Origin: Thermus caliditerrae
Lineage (GTDB): Bacteria; Deinococcota; Deinococci; Deinococcales; Thermaceae
Assembly (NCBI RefSeq): GCF_021462525.1
Contig: NZ_JAKEDT010000013.1
Coordinates: 1 to 60,828 of the forward strand
DNA: 60,828 nucleotides
Reading direction: 5' to 3'
The position numbers and the translations under genes are program-made. Under the pieces are notes generated by a model. It had not been told where the DNA came from, ran no database searches, and was given only the letters and a program-made list of their open reading frames with translations. This document shows positions 1 through 9,352 of the stretch, piece by piece (positions within the stretch are counted from its first letter, which is position 1; each line of letters opens with the position of its first letter).

Positions 1-165
1 TCCTTCCATCCCCTCTCCGCCCTCAGGTTCCTGGGGCTCTATGCGGTATAACGGTCAAGTCTGGCCCTGGTCTACACGAGCCTCTTCCTCTCCCCAGAGA
101 GCCTCTGGGTCGTTTCTCCCGCAGGCGCTTTTGTTTACGCCCTGCGCCTGCCCGATCTGCCGCTA

Positions 166-1344
166 ATGGCTTCCAGCGAACAAGTCCCGGCGGTGGAGCG
201 GGTGGAGAACCCCCGTTTTGCGCAAAAGTTCGGCGCCTATGCCTCCGTGGTCTCGGGAAAGATCAGCTACTTGGCCACCCGGGACGGGCTGAAGGTCATG
301 GACCTTACCGATCCCAAGAATCCCAAGCTGGTGGCTCACGTCAAGGGCTTTGTGGCCTATGCCCTCCAGCTGGTGGGGGATTTGCTCTACGTGGGCTGTG
401 CCGATGGGGTAAGGGTATTCCGGGTGAAGGGGCCAGGGAGCCTGGAGCAGAGGGTTTATTTGCGGGATAAGGCGGTTTACAGCCTTTTGTTTGTACGAGA
501 CGTTCTTTACTTGGGTACCGCAGAGGGTGTGGTCGCGGTGGTGTGGAAGGGGCCGGCTTTGTCTGTCCTCTGGCGCCGGGAAGCGGGTCCCATCTACTCC
601 ATAGGGGAGCGGCAGGGGTACCTGTACTTTGGAGGCGCTTCTGGGCTTTGGGCTCTGGCGATCGGGCAGGGCGCCCAGGGGATCCGCTTGGTCCTCAAAG
701 AGCCTGTCTTCTCCCTGGTTTGGCACCAGGACTTCCTCTACCTCGGGGGTGGGAGCGGCCTGCGGGTGTACCGCTACAAGGCGCCCGCCGAGCTCGTCTA
801 CGTGACAGGGCTTCCGGGCTTTTCCGCCTGGTACCTGAACCGGGTGGGCAACCGCTTGTACGTCCTTGCCGAGGCGGGGCTTTACCTCCTGGATATAGCG
901 GAACCCGCCTCGCCGGTGGTGATCGTCCACCGCCCAGGCGTGCTTTGGACGGACTTTTTCCTATTGGGGACCTACCTTTATGGCCTGGGGCCTGACGGCG
1001 TGTATCTCGTTCAGGTGGAGGATGAGGCCAGCTGGGTGGTGACGGGTCTGGTGCTTAACTACTTGGCCCAGGTTACGGCTCCTGCCACACCGCCCCCTCC
1101 GCCCCCGCCACCTCCGTCCCCGGCCAAGGGCTGGTATGGGACGTACTGGGTCAAGACCTGGGGAGCCACGCCCGTTTTCTTCTTCGTCCCAGAAACCAAT
1201 GCGACATCGGTAGCCGTGGACCCCAAGGGCTACGTGTACGTGGGGGGGGTACACCTCCGGAACTCTGCCCGGTCAGGTGCACCAGGGCGGGGAGGACGCC
1301 TTCTTGGCTCGTTTCGATCCTTCGGGGAAACTCCTCTGGCTTAA
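166..1344 (+). CDS. 5' part of a frameshifted beta-propeller protein (LVIVD-like blades, proline linker)
   Basis: The protein is built from about seven similar blades of roughly 40 residues with a pattern like LLYVGCADGVRVFRV, resembling LVIVD-type propellers. A proline-rich linker follows near residues 305-318, and then the first strand of a second, SBBP-type propeller (SVAVDPKGYVYVGG). At that point the 8-G tract at 1242-1249 shifts the frame and the last 30 or so residues become low-quality sequence. Coding probably starts further upstream: the frame is open from 52 with blade-like residues (LWVVSPAGAFVYALRLPD), but an in-frame TAA lies at 49-51 and no ATG, GTG or TTG occurs between 52 and 165. 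The true start may be lost or outside the window. Ligand and function are unknown; a surface or periplasmic role is only inferred from the family. Confidence 0.6.
   Translation: MASSEQVPAVERVENPRFAQKFGAYASVVSGKISYLATRDGLKVMDLTDPKNPKLVAHVKGFVAYALQLVGDLLYVGCADGVRVFRVKGPGSLEQRVYLRDKAVYSLLFVRDVLYLGTAEGVVAVVWKGPALSVLWRREAGPIYSIGERQGYLYFGGASGLWALAIGQGAQGIRLVLKEPVFSLVWHQDFLYLGGGSGLRVYRYKAPAELVYVTGLPGFSAWYLNRVGNRLYVLAEAGLYLLDIAEPASPVVIVHRPGVLWTDFFLLGTYLYGLGPDGVYLVQVEDEASWVVTGLVLNYLAQVTAPATPPPPPPPPPSPAKGWYGTYWVKTWGATPVFFFVPETNATSVAVDPKGYVYVGGVHLRNSARSGAPGRGGRLLGSFRSFGETPLA
1242..1249 (+). other. Eight-G homopolymer at a frameshift junction
   Basis: The run of eight G separates two frames of one propeller gene. 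With seven G the frame continues as VYVGGYTSGTLPGQVHQGG and joins an uninterrupted SBBP-type repeat protein, giving 726 codons from 166 to 2347. The run could be a true mutation, a slippage site or an assembly error. Confidence 0.75.
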
Positions 1345-2347
1345 GCAATTCGGCACTTCTCAGGCGGACGGTATATTCGCCGTAACGGTGGATAAGGTTG
1401 GGAACGTCTACGCCGCGGGGCACACCTTGGGCTCCTTGGGCGGAGCCAGCCGAGGGGACTGGGACTTCTTCGTGGTCAAGTTCACGCCCGAGGGTAAGCG
1501 CATCTTTGCGAAGCAGTACGGCACCCCCTTTTGGGACAAGGTGACGGGACTGGGTGTGGACAGGCAGGGCAACTTGTACGTGGGGGGCTTCACCTATGGT
1601 GCCTTCCCCGGCCAGAGAAACGCCGGGGACCGGGACTACTTCTTGGCCAAGCTGGATGGCGATGGCAACCTCCTCTGGACCCGCCAGGGAGGTTCCCCGG
1701 GTGGGGATGTGACCCTCGGGTTGGCGGTGGGGAGCGACGGCTTTGTCTACCTGGTGGGCACCACCGACTCGGTCTTTCCTGGCCAGCGCGGTTACGGGGG
1801 CGAAGACGTTTTCTTGGTGAAGTTTGACCTTCGGGGGAATAGGGTTTGGGCGCGGCAGTACGGAACGGAGAGGGACGACCGCGGTCAGTCCGTGGCGGTG
1901 GATGCCACGGGGATTTACGTGGGCGGCACCACCAAAGGGAGCTTTTTGAATAAGGGTCTAGGCACCAAAGCCTTCCTCCTGAAGCTGGATGGCAGAGGGG
2001 AGAGACTCTGGGTGCAAGAGTTTGGTGTAGGTGTCGTGGAGGGCGAAGGGGTTATCACGGGCTCGGCCTATGTGGCTGTAGCCCCAGGGGGCCAGGTGTA
2101 CCTGGCGGATTCGGCGACGGGGAACCTTCCGGGCTACATAGGCGCGGGCGGGGCGGATGTGTTTGTTCTGGAATATTCCTCCAAGGGCGAGCTTCGTTCC
2201 GTGCTCCAGTCCGGTACGGACGACGACAACCTGACGTACGCCTTGGCTCTGGGTCCTAAAGGTGAGGTCTACGTGGTGGGATCTACGGGGAGTGAGGCTT
2301 TTCTCATGAAGGCCAAGAACCCCTTGCCTCCTTACGTCCCTCGCTAG
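1277..2347 (+). CDS. 3' part of the same gene: SBBP-type beta-propeller
   Basis: The protein contains about six repeats of roughly 50 residues with the SBBP pattern: a stretch such as GGEDAFLARFDPSGKLLW, then a tryptophan-bearing strand and a V(A/T)VD..GNVY(A/V)GG turn. The GTG listed as the start at 1277 lies inside the first repeat and has no convincing ribosome site, so this is the downstream half of the preceding gene and not an independent one. SBBP proteins are generally extracytoplasmic; substrate and role are unknown. The protein ends just before a strong hairpin. Confidence 0.65.
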   Translation: MHQGGEDAFLARFDPSGKLLWLKQFGTSQADGIFAVTVDKVGNVYAAGHTLGSLGGASRGDWDFFVVKFTPEGKRIFAKQYGTPFWDKVTGLGVDRQGNLYVGGFTYGAFPGQRNAGDRDYFLAKLDGDGNLLWTRQGGSPGGDVTLGLAVGSDGFVYLVGTTDSVFPGQRGYGGEDVFLVKFDLRGNRVWARQYGTERDDRGQSVAVDATGIYVGGTTKGSFLNKGLGTKAFLLKLDGRGERLWVQEFGVGVVEGEGVITGSAYVAVAPGGQVYLADSATGNLPGYIGAGGADVFVLEYSSKGELRSVLQSGTDDDNLTYALALGPKGEVYVVGSTGSEAFLMKAKNPLPPYVPR

Positions 2348-2360
2348 AGCTAGCTGGCTT

Positions 2361-2393
2361 CCTCCGGGGGTAGCGACCCGCCGCCCCCGGAGG
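2361..2393. terminator. Bidirectional hairpin between convergent genes
   Basis: A perfect 10-bp stem (CCTCCGGGGG at 2361-2370, CCCCCGGAGG at 2384-2393) lies between the propeller stop and the amidase stop. There is no clear U tract. Confidence 0.6.
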
Positions 2394-2399
2394 CTCCCT

Positions 2400-3707
2400 T
2401 TAGAGCCGGAGCCGGGCCTCGAGCCACCCTCCGATGGCCAGGACCCGCCCGTCCTCGGCGTAGGGCCCCACCACCTGGAGCCCCACGGGCATCCCCTCCA
2501 CCCGGGCGAAGGGCAGGGTTAGGGTGGGCACCCCCAGGAGGCTAAAGGGCAGGGTGAGGGTGATGAAGGCCTCCCGGTGGCTCTTCTTCCCCGATTCCAG
2601 CTCCACCTCCTCCGTGCCCAAGGGGGGCGCGGGGAGGGGCTGGGCGGGGAGGAGGAGGGCATCCACGCCCCTTAGGGCCTTCACCAGCTGAAGGCGCAGG
2701 GCCTCCCGTTCCGCCACCGCATCCCGGTAGTCCTTCTCCGTGAGGGCAAGCCCCGCCAAGAGGGCCTCCCGCACCTGAGGCGAGAAACCCTCGGGGTGCT
2801 CCCTTAGGGCCTTTTCGTGGATGCGGGCCGCCTCGTAGCGCACCAGGCGGGTGTAGACCTCGTAGACCCCGGGGAGGGGGAGGGAAACCTCCCTCACCTC
2901 GGCCCGAAGGCCGGGCAGGTCTTCCAGGAGGCGGGAAAAGGCCTTCCGCACCCCTACCCCAAGCCTCCCCTCCAGGAAGTCCAGGGGCACGCCGAAGGTG
3001 GGGTTTTGCGGGCCCTCGAGGGGGATGCTTTCCCCGGCCAGGATCTCCGTGAGGAAGTGGGCATCCCGCACCGTCTTGGCGATGGGCCCCGCATGGTCGG
3101 TGGAGCGGGAAAGGGGCAGGGCCCCCTCCAGGCTCACCCGGCCGAAGGAGGGCTTGAAGCCCACCACCCCGTTGAAGGCGGCAGGGATGCGGATGGACCC
3201 CCCGGTGTCCGTGCCCAAGGAGGCGAGGCCGATCCCCAAGGCCACAGCCACGGCGCTTCCGCCGCTAGAGCCCCCCGCCTGACGGGTGGGGTCGATGGCG
3301 TTTTTCACCGGGCCTGTCCAGGGGTTTTCCCCGGTGATGCCCAGGGCCACCTCGTGCATGTTGGTTTTGGCGAAGAGGAGGGCGCCCGCCTCCCTCAGGC
3401 GGTGCACCGCCGCCGCCTCCTCGGGCAAGGGGGGGAGGGGGGCTTGGGTGCCCGCGCGGGTGGGCATGCCCTTCACGGGAAAGAGGTCCTTCACCGTGAG
3501 GGGCAGGCCGTGGAGGGGTCCCCGCACCGCTCCCCGCCTAAGCTCCTCCGTAAGCCTTTGGGCTTCCCGCCTTGCCCCCTCCTCGTCCAGGTAAGCCAAG
3601 GCGTTGCGGTCCTGGAAGGCCCGGGCCCTTTCCAAGGCTTCCTCCAAAAGGGCCAAGGGAGTGGTTTCGCCCCTCTCCAGGAGGGCTTTAGCCGTGAAGA
3701 GGTCCAT
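2400..3707 (-). CDS. Amidase signature family amidase
   Basis: The 435-residue protein is an amidase-signature hydrolase. The Ser-cisSer-Lys triad is visible: K73 in TVKDLF, cis-Ser S147 in GGSSGGS and nucleophile S171 in [11 protein letters not shown], with the usual 24-residue gap between the two serines. It resembles GatA, but no gatB or gatC is nearby, so a general amide hydrolase is as likely as a tRNA amidotransferase subunit; the substrate cannot be read from sequence. The start overlaps the end of thiI by 20 bp, which suggests co-transcription with thiI and the molybdopterin enzyme. Confidence 0.88.
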   Translation of the reverse strand: MDLFTAKALLERGETTPLALLEEALERARAFQDRNALAYLDEEGARREAQRLTEELRRGAVRGPLHGLPLTVKDLFPVKGMPTRAGTQAPLPPLPEEAAAVHRLREAGALLFAKTNMHEVALGITGENPWTGPVKNAIDPTRQAGGSSGGSAVAVALGIGLASLGTDTGGSIRIPAAFNGVVGFKPSFGRVSLEGALPLSRSTDHAGPIAKTVRDAHFLTEILAGESIPLEGPQNPTFGVPLDFLEGRLGVGVRKAFSRLLEDLPGLRAEVREVSLPLPGVYEVYTRLVRYEAARIHEKALREHPEGFSPQVREALLAGLALTEKDYRDAVAEREALRLQLVKALRGVDALLLPAQPLPAPPLGTEEVELESGKKSHREAFITLTLPFSLLGVPTLTLPFARVEGMPVGLQVVGPYAEDGRVLAIGGWLEARLRL

Positions 3708-4917
3708 GCTCCATTATAGGGGCCTTCTCCTGAGCCTCTGGTAGGGGTTTTTGCCCCGGCCAGGCGTAGCGCACCACCTCCCGGTCCTTAAGGGCCAGGG
3801 CGATGAGCTCGTCGGTGGAGAGGCGGCTTTCCACCTCCAGCACCACGGGGAGCTGGGCTTGGGTCACGGGGTGCTTGGGGGCGAAAAGGGTGCAGCATTC
3901 CTCGTCGGGAAGGATGGAAAGGGGGTAGGTGCCGATGCGCAAGGCCTCGGCTTTGATCTCCTCCTTGTGGAAGCCGATGAGGGGGCGGAAGACGGGGAGG
4001 GTGGCGGCCTGGTTAACCACATGAAGATTTTCCAGGGTCTGCGAGGCCACCTGGCCCAGGCTGTCCCCGGTGACCAAGGCCAGGGCCCCCTCCTCCTTGG
4101 CAATGGCCTCGGCGATGCGGAGCATGTAGCGGCGGTAGAGGACCACCCGGTAGGCCTTGGGGGCCTCGAGGATGATCTGCCGCTGCACCTCACTGAAGGG
4201 AACCAGGTGGAGGGTGATGCGGTGCTGGAAGCGCACCAGGCGCTCGGCGATAGCCTTGGCCTTCTCCCGGCTCTGCCCGGAGAGGAGGGGGAAGGGGTGG
4301 AAGTGCACCAGGGCCACTTCCGCTCCCCGGCGCATAAGGCGGTAGGCGGCCACGGGGGAGTCGACCCCGCCGGAAAGCAAGGCCACCACCTTCCCGGAAA
4401 CCCCTGGGGGAAGCCCCCCGGGTCCCGGGTGGCGCTCCAGCTCCAAGAGGGCGGCCTGGGGCAGGATGCGCACCCGGAACTCTCTCTCCGCTCCCTTGAG
4501 CCGCACCTGGGCGCCAGTCCTTTCCTTCACGAAGGCTCCTAAGACTTGCTCTACCTCCGGGGAGGGGAAGGGGAAGCCCTTGTCGGAGCGCTGGGCGGTG
4601 ATGCGGAAGCTCTGGAAGCGCTCCTCGGGGAGGATCTGCGCCAGGGCGGACTTCAGGGCCTCGAGGTCCGCCGCCGTGCGCAGCACCCGGGCGAAGCTCT
4701 CCACGCCCAACGTGTCCTTAAGGCGCGCCCTGGCCTCGGGCCAGGCGGGCGCGGGCAGGCGGAAGAGGAGGGCCATGGGCCACTTGGCCTCCAACCTGGC
4801 CCCCGTGCCCTTGAGGGCCCGCTGCACGTGGTCCTTGGCTCTTTTAAAGAAGAGAGGGCGGTTTTGGCCCTTCAGGGCCAGCTCGTGGAAGAGGTTTACC
4901 AGCACCAGGGTTTCCAT
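3688..4917 (-). CDS. thiI: tRNA 4-thiouridine synthase ThiI
   Basis: The protein is 409 residues. ThiI adenylates U8 of tRNA and inserts sulfur; it can also act in thiazole synthesis. An N-terminal ferredoxin-like/THUMP region (about residues 1-165) is followed by a PP-loop ATPase with [12 protein letters not shown] near residue 180. The C-terminal part keeps [17 protein letters not shown], and there is no added rhodanese domain, so sulfur must come from a partner. The ATG at 4917 lies two bases after the stop of the molybdopterin gene, so translation is probably coupled. A longer frame running upstream into that gene is rejected. Confidence 0.93.
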   Translation of the reverse strand: METLVLVNLFHELALKGQNRPLFFKRAKDHVQRALKGTGARLEAKWPMALLFRLPAPAWPEARARLKDTLGVESFARVLRTAADLEALKSALAQILPEERFQSFRITAQRSDKGFPFPSPEVEQVLGAFVKERTGAQVRLKGAEREFRVRILPQAALLELERHPGPGGLPPGVSGKVVALLSGGVDSPVAAYRLMRRGAEVALVHFHPFPLLSGQSREKAKAIAERLVRFQHRITLHLVPFSEVQRQIILEAPKAYRVVLYRRYMLRIAEAIAKEEGALALVTGDSLGQVASQTLENLHVVNQAATLPVFRPLIGFHKEEIKAEALRIGTYPLSILPDEECCTLFAPKHPVTQAQLPVVLEVESRLSTDELIALALKDREVVRYAWPGQKPLPEAQEKAPIMEHGPLHG

Positions 4918-4919
4918 GA

Positions 4920-6941
4920 TCAGGCCAGGCGGAGGGGCTCCACCTCCACCGGGGTGGAGTGGAAGGTGCTCCCGCCCCCCAGGTCGGTGAGCCTTTCCGA
5001 GGTGAGGTGGTTCACCCCCTTGCCGTCCGGGGCCCACTTCTCCCACCAGGTGCCCTCGAGGACCACCGTCCCCGGGATGGGGGCCTCCGTCACCCTGGCC
5101 TTGCGCACCACCTGGCCCTGGGGGGAGCGGAGGTAGACCAGGCTGCCGTCCGTCACCCCCCGGGCCTCCGCGTCCAGGGGGTGGATGAGGAGGACGGGCT
5201 CCCCCCCTTCCGCTTCCACCAGTTCCCGCACGTTCCCGTAGGTGGTGTTGAGGAAGCGGTGGGCGGGGGGGGTGAGGAGGATCAGGGGGTAGTCCGGCAG
5301 GGGCTCGGTGGGGATGACCTCCGGCGGGGGGCTGAAGCGCACGGGGCCTTGGGCGAAGGGCAGGAAGGGCTTGGGGAGGTGGAGCTTCACGAAGCCCTCC
5401 CGCTTGAGCCGCTCCAGGGTGATCCCCTCTAGGTAGGGGTGGTCGGTGTCCAGGAGGCTCCTGGCCACGTCTTCCGCCTCCCAGTAGAGGGTGGGCTCCT
5501 TTAGGCCAAGCCGCCGCGCCAGCTCCCGGAAGACCCAGGTGTTGGGCTTGGCTTCCCCTTCTGGGGGGACCAGGGGCTCGTTCCAGGAGAGGTAGTAGTG
5601 GCCGTAGCTGGTGTAGAGGTCCGGGTGCTCGTAGAAGAGGGTGGCGGGGAGGAGGTAGTCCGCGTAGCGGGCGGTTTCCGTCATCACCTGCTCCAGGACC
5701 ACGGTGAAGAGGTCCTCCCGCAATAAGCCCTCCTTCACCCTCCCCGTGTCCGGGGCCACCACCAGAGGGTTGGAGTTGAAGACGAAGAGGGCCCTTATGG
5801 GGGGATCCAGGCGGGTGAGGGCGCTGGCCAGCTGGTTCATGTTCACCCGGCGCGCCTGGGGGTTGGGCCGGAAATAGCCCTCGTGGGGGCGCATTCCTTC
5901 CAGGAGGTGCCTTCCCCCCAGGAAACGCTTGTTTAGGGGAAAGGCCCCGCTGGTGGAGAGCATGGCCCCGCACCCCGGGTAGCGCCAGGCCCCTAGGAGG
6001 GCGGGAAGGAGGATCACCGCCCTTAGGGCGTTGCCCCCGCCGGGGTGGCGGGTCATGCCGTAGCCCACCCTTACGAAGACCCGCTTCGCCTCTCCCAGCT
6101 CCCGGGCCAGCCGTTCTATGGCCTCCTCCGGCACCCCGGTGAGGGCGCTGGCCCTCTTGGGCGTCCACCTCGCCGCCTCCTCCTGGAAGGCCTCCACCCC
6201 TGTGGCCGCTTCCTCCAGGTAGGCCCGGTCCACCCAGCCTTCCCGGAAGAGCACGTGGGCGAGGGCGTAGGCCAAGGCGGCGTCGGTGCCGGGGCGGAGC
6301 TTGAGGTGCTCATGGGCGAAGCGGCTCGTGGGGTTTTCGTAGGGGTCCACGTGGACCACCTTGGCCCCCCGGCGCCTGGCCTCCTTGAGGAAGGGGGTGA
6401 GGTGGCTGTTGGTGGAGAGGCTGTTGATGCCCCAGAGGAGGATGTGGCGGGCCTGGGGGATGTCCTCGAGGTCTGGGGCCAGGCGGGGCCCGTAGGTCAT
6501 CTCCCAGGCGGCGCTCCCCGCGGTGGAGCAGATGGTTTCCTCTAGCTCGCTGGCCCCGATGGCCCGGAAGAAGGCCAAGGGGTGCTGGTTCTCCACCAGG
6601 CCCATGGTGCCCGCGTAGTGGTAGGGCAGCACCGCCTCGCCCCCGTGGGCGTCCAGGATGGCCTTGAGCTGTTCGGCGATTGCCCCTAAGGCCTCCTCCC
6701 AGGAAATCCTTTCAAAACGGCCCTCCCCCTTCCGCCCCACCCGGCGCATGGGGTAGAGGAGGCGCGCCTTCGCCCTTTCCGGGTAGCGGTAGGTCTTGGC
6801 GCAGGCGAAGCCCCGGGTGACCGGGTGGCGGGGGTCGCCCTCCACCCGGGCCAGCCTCCCCTCTTCCAGGGTGAGGAGGAGGCTGCAGGCGTCGGGGCAG
6901 TCCAGGGGGCAGGTGACGCGGGCCTTCATGGCCTTTAGCAT
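4920..6941 (-). CDS. Molybdopterin-dependent oxidoreductase (DMSO reductase superfamily)
   Basis: The 673-residue protein has an N-terminal iron-sulfur motif C11-x3-C15-x3-C19-x27-C47, then the catalytic molybdopterin domain and a C-terminal dinucleotide-binding domain (residues about 550-670, with [20 protein letters not shown]). There is no Tat signal, so it is probably cytoplasmic. No electron-transfer or membrane subunit is adjacent, so donor and substrate are unknown. It is the first gene of a minus-strand unit with thiI and the amidase and is divergent from rnhB. A TAGCCT box lies eight bases before ATG 6941, which may give a leaderless transcript; ATG 6929 is an alternative start. Confidence 0.9.
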   Translation of the reverse strand: MLKAMKARVTCPLDCPDACSLLLTLEEGRLARVEGDPRHPVTRGFACAKTYRYPERAKARLLYPMRRVGRKGEGRFERISWEEALGAIAEQLKAILDAHGGEAVLPYHYAGTMGLVENQHPLAFFRAIGASELEETICSTAGSAAWEMTYGPRLAPDLEDIPQARHILLWGINSLSTNSHLTPFLKEARRRGAKVVHVDPYENPTSRFAHEHLKLRPGTDAALAYALAHVLFREGWVDRAYLEEAATGVEAFQEEAARWTPKRASALTGVPEEAIERLARELGEAKRVFVRVGYGMTRHPGGGNALRAVILLPALLGAWRYPGCGAMLSTSGAFPLNKRFLGGRHLLEGMRPHEGYFRPNPQARRVNMNQLASALTRLDPPIRALFVFNSNPLVVAPDTGRVKEGLLREDLFTVVLEQVMTETARYADYLLPATLFYEHPDLYTSYGHYYLSWNEPLVPPEGEAKPNTWVFRELARRLGLKEPTLYWEAEDVARSLLDTDHPYLEGITLERLKREGFVKLHLPKPFLPFAQGPVRFSPPPEVIPTEPLPDYPLILLTPPAHRFLNTTYGNVRELVEAEGGEPVLLIHPLDAEARGVTDGSLVYLRSPQGQVVRKARVTEAPIPGTVVLEGTWWEKWAPDGKGVNHLTSERLTDLGGGSTFHSTPVEVEPLRLA

Positions 6942-6958
6942 AGGGGAGGAGGCTAGGG

Positions 6959-7564
6959 GTGGAGCCTTTGGAAACTCCCTTTTGGCGGAAGGGCCTCCTT
7001 GTGGCCGGGATAGACGAGGCTGGCCGGGGGGCCTGGGCGGGCCCCATCGTGGTGGGGGCGGTGATCCTGCCTCCCGGGCGCTACCCTTTTCGGGATTCCA
7101 AGCTCCTAAGCCCCAGGGAACGGGAGCGCTTGGCGGAGGAGGTGCGCCGGGTGGCCCTGGCCTCGGCCCTGGGGGTGGCGGAGGTGGCGGAGGTGGACCG
7201 CCTGGGGCCCCTGAGGGCCACCCTTTTGGCGGCCCAAAGGGCCTTGGCCCTCTTGCACCCTCCTCCTGAGGCCCTGGTCACCGACTACCTCCAGGTGGCC
7301 ACCGCCTCGCCCCTTCTGGCTCCTCCCAAGGCGGACCAACATAGCCCCAGCGTGGCCGCGGCCAGCATCCTGGCCAAGGTGCACCGGGACGGGCTCATGG
7401 TGGAGCTGGATGCCCTTTACCCAGGCTACGGCTTTGCCCGGCACAAGGGCTATGGCACCCCGGAGCATCAGGAGGCCCTGGCCCGCCTGGGGCCTTCTTC
7501 CGTCCATCGCAGGCGCTACGCCCCTGTGGCCCAGGCGGCCTTAAGGTTTCCTGAAGGGCCTTAG
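6959..7564 (+). CDS. rnhB: Ribonuclease HII
   Basis: The 201-residue protein removes ribonucleotides from RNA-DNA hybrids. GIDEAGRGAWAGP at residues 18-30 carries the first acidic active-site residues, and FRDSK and VTDY supply the others. The family basic patch is seen in ASILAKVHRD and the GYG segment. The GTG start at 6959 has GGAGG nine bases upstream, and the gene is divergent from the molybdopterin enzyme across 17 bases. It is ordinary in size and content. Confidence 0.95.
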   Translation: MEPLETPFWRKGLLVAGIDEAGRGAWAGPIVVGAVILPPGRYPFRDSKLLSPRERERLAEEVRRVALASALGVAEVAEVDRLGPLRATLLAAQRALALLHPPPEALVTDYLQVATASPLLAPPKADQHSPSVAAASILAKVHRDGLMVELDALYPGYGFARHKGYGTPEHQEALARLGPSSVHRRRYAPVAQAALRFPEGP

Positions 7565-7600
7565 GTAGCTTTCGGGCTAAGCTGGAAAGCGGAGGTGTCC

Positions 7601-8071
7601 ATGCGGCTTCTTGTCGTGCTCCTGGCGGGCCTGTTTTCCGCCTGCACCGTGACCCTCGAGGGGGTTTCCCTCACCTACCGCCTGGACCTCACCCCGGCCA
7701 TCCTGCGCTTTGAGCCCGACCGGGGAGTGGGGGCCACCTACTTCGTGGGGGAGGATATCCGCTTCTTCCTCACCCTGGAGAGCCCAGGCTGGGTCAGCCT
7801 GGTGGTGGTGGATCCGGACAGGCGCACCTACGAGCTGGACCGCTTCTACCTGGTCCGGGGCACGCACGTGCTTCCTCCAGGAGCTTACCGCTACACCCTT
7901 ACCCCGCCCCGGGGCCTTCACCGGGTGCGGGCCATCTACACCGACACCGAGCCCGGTGCTTTGCGGTTGGAGGGTTTCTTCACCGACTGGGACGCCCGGC
8001 TCCGGGTGTACCTGGAGGCCTCGAGGGCCCTCCATCCTCATGTCGCGGAAACGTACTTTTACGTGCGCTAG
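7601..8071 (+). CDS. Lipoprotein with a DUF4384-like domain
   Basis: The protein is 156 residues. The N-terminus is a lipoprotein signal: hydrophobic residues 3-12 and then LFSAC, so Cys15 or so would be lipidated. The rest is a beta-rich domain with FVGEDIRFFLTLESPGWVSLVVVD, matching the DUF4384 pattern found in several secreted or envelope proteins. ATG 7601 is chosen over GTG 7595 because GGAGG ends five bases before it and the GTG overlaps that site. Function is unknown; it probably sits in the cell envelope. Confidence 0.78.
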   Translation: MRLLVVLLAGLFSACTVTLEGVSLTYRLDLTPAILRFEPDRGVGATYFVGEDIRFFLTLESPGWVSLVVVDPDRRTYELDRFYLVRGTHVLPPGAYRYTLTPPRGLHRVRAIYTDTEPGALRLEGFFTDWDARLRVYLEASRALHPHVAETYFYVR

Positions 8072-8096
8072 GGCCTGCGGGAAGGGGGAAGGGGGC

Positions 8097-8127
8097 TTGC
8101 GCCCCCCATCCGGACCCGGGGTATAAT
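8097..8127 (+). promoter_or_regulatory. Promoter for the first TRAP binding protein
   Basis: A perfect TATAAT lies at 8122-8127 with TTGCGC at 8097-8102 (spacing 19). The -10 box sits inside a GC-rich inverted repeat (GGGG-TATAAT-CCCC), which could be an operator. AAGGAGGT precedes the ATG at 8155. Confidence 0.6.
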
Positions 8128-8154
8128 CCCCCCGGACCACGAAGGAGGTCAACA

Positions 8155-9234
8155 ATGAAGCGGAGAGACTTCTTAAGGAAGGCGGGTATTGGCGTAGCGG
8201 CCAGCGCAGCGTTCGGCCCGGTCTTTGCCCAGGCCCAGCCCACGGTGAGGTGGCGCCTTACCAGTAGCTTTCCCAAAAGCCTAGACACGCTTTTCGGCGG
8301 GGCCGAGGAGTTTGCTCAAAGGGTGGCGGAGCTCACGGGAGGCAAGTTGCAGATCCGCGTCTACCAGGCGGGGGAGATCGTGCCCGGGTTACAGGTGCTG
8401 GACGCGGTACAACAAGGTACCGTGGAGATGGGCCAGACCGCCAGCTACTACTACGTGGGCAAGAGCCAAGCCCTGGCCTTTGACGCGGGGGTGCCTTTCG
8501 GCCTCACCTACCGCCAGCAGAACGCCTGGATGTACCATGGGGGCGGCATTGGCCTCTTCCGGCCCATCTTCGCCGATTTCGGCATCATCCAGTTCCCCGC
8601 GGGCAATACGGGGGTGCAGATGGGCGGCTGGTTCCGCAAGGAGATCAAGGGCCTGGCGGACCTGAAGGGCCTCAAGATGCGCATCCCTGGCCCCGGCGGC
8701 CAGGTGATGAGCCGCCTCGGGGTGGTGCCCCAGGTGCTGGCGGGCGGCGACATCTACCCTGCCCTGGAGCGCGGCGCCATTGACGCCACCGAGTGGGTGG
8801 GCCCCTACGACGACGAGAAGCTGGGCTTCTACAAGGTGGCCAAGTACTATTACTACCCCGGCTGGCATGAGCCTGGAACCCAGCTCACCCTCTACGTGAA
8901 CCTGAAGGAGTGGCAGAAGCTTCCCAAGGAGTATCAGCAGGCCATTGAGGTGGCGGCTTCGGAGGTGAACCTCACCATGCAGGCCAAGTACGACCAGCTG
9001 AACGCTGCAGCTCTCCAGCGCCTCATCAAGAACGGGGTTCGCCTCAGGAAGTGGCCCGCCGAGGTCCTTAAGGCGGCGCAGAAGGCGGCCTTCGAGTGGT
9101 TTGAGGAAGAATCCGCCAAGGACGCCACCTACAGGAAGGTCTACACCGCCTGGAAGAAGTTCCGCGAAGAGCAGTACCGCTGGTTCGGGGTGGCGGAGCT
9201 GGGCTACGAGCAGTTCGCCTTCCCTGCCCTCTAG
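8155..9234 (+). CDS. TRAP transporter substrate-binding protein, copy 1
   Basis: The 359-residue protein begins with a Tat signal (MKRRDFLRKAGIGVAASA, cleavage after PVFAQA), so it is exported folded. It is a DctP/TakP-type periplasmic binding protein of a sodium- or proton-driven TRAP transporter. The family signature around KGLKMRIPGPGGQVMSRLG holds the arginine that usually contacts a carboxylate. It is near-identical over most of its length to the next gene, so the pair arose by tandem duplication. The matching dctQM genes face it on the other strand. Ligands are probably 2-oxo or hydroxy acids, by family only. Confidence 0.92.
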   Translation: MKRRDFLRKAGIGVAASAAFGPVFAQAQPTVRWRLTSSFPKSLDTLFGGAEEFAQRVAELTGGKLQIRVYQAGEIVPGLQVLDAVQQGTVEMGQTASYYYVGKSQALAFDAGVPFGLTYRQQNAWMYHGGGIGLFRPIFADFGIIQFPAGNTGVQMGGWFRKEIKGLADLKGLKMRIPGPGGQVMSRLGVVPQVLAGGDIYPALERGAIDATEWVGPYDDEKLGFYKVAKYYYYPGWHEPGTQLTLYVNLKEWQKLPKEYQQAIEVAASEVNLTMQAKYDQLNAAALQRLIKNGVRLRKWPAEVLKAAQKAAFEWFEEESAKDATYRKVYTAWKKFREEQYRWFGVAELGYEQFAFPAL

Positions 9235-9247
9235 ACGTCGCTTCTTG

Positions 9248-9273
9248 CCCCGGGGGTGCGGTGGCCCCCGGGG
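9248..9273 (+). terminator. Hairpin between the two TRAP binding-protein genes
   Basis: A 9-bp perfect GC stem (9248-9256 with 9265-9273) lies just after the first gene and before the promoter of the second. There is no U tract, so it may attenuate or protect RNA ends instead of fully terminating. Confidence 0.5.
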
Positions 9274-9279
9274 TATGGC

Positions 9280-9309
9280 TTGCATACTTTATCTGTCTAT
9301 CGGTATACT
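9280..9309 (+). promoter_or_regulatory. Promoter for the second TRAP binding protein
   Basis: TTGCAT at 9280-9285 and TATACT at 9304-9309 are spaced by 18 bases, and AGGAGG at 9341-9346 precedes ATG 9353. Copy 2 can therefore be expressed independently of copy 1. Confidence 0.65.
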
Positions 9310-9352
9310 CCCTCTGAGCCTACCCTGGACGCGGGTGGTCAGGAGGTTGTTC

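Noticed and set aside
4918-6168. N-terminal extension of the ThiI frame
   Set aside because: The added residues are the antiparallel-frame shadow of the molybdopterin gene (proline, glycine and arginine rich); ThiI homologs start at METLVLV.
9101-9352. In-frame extension upstream of the second TRAP binding protein
   Set aside because: A Tat signal and AGGAGG place the start at 9353.
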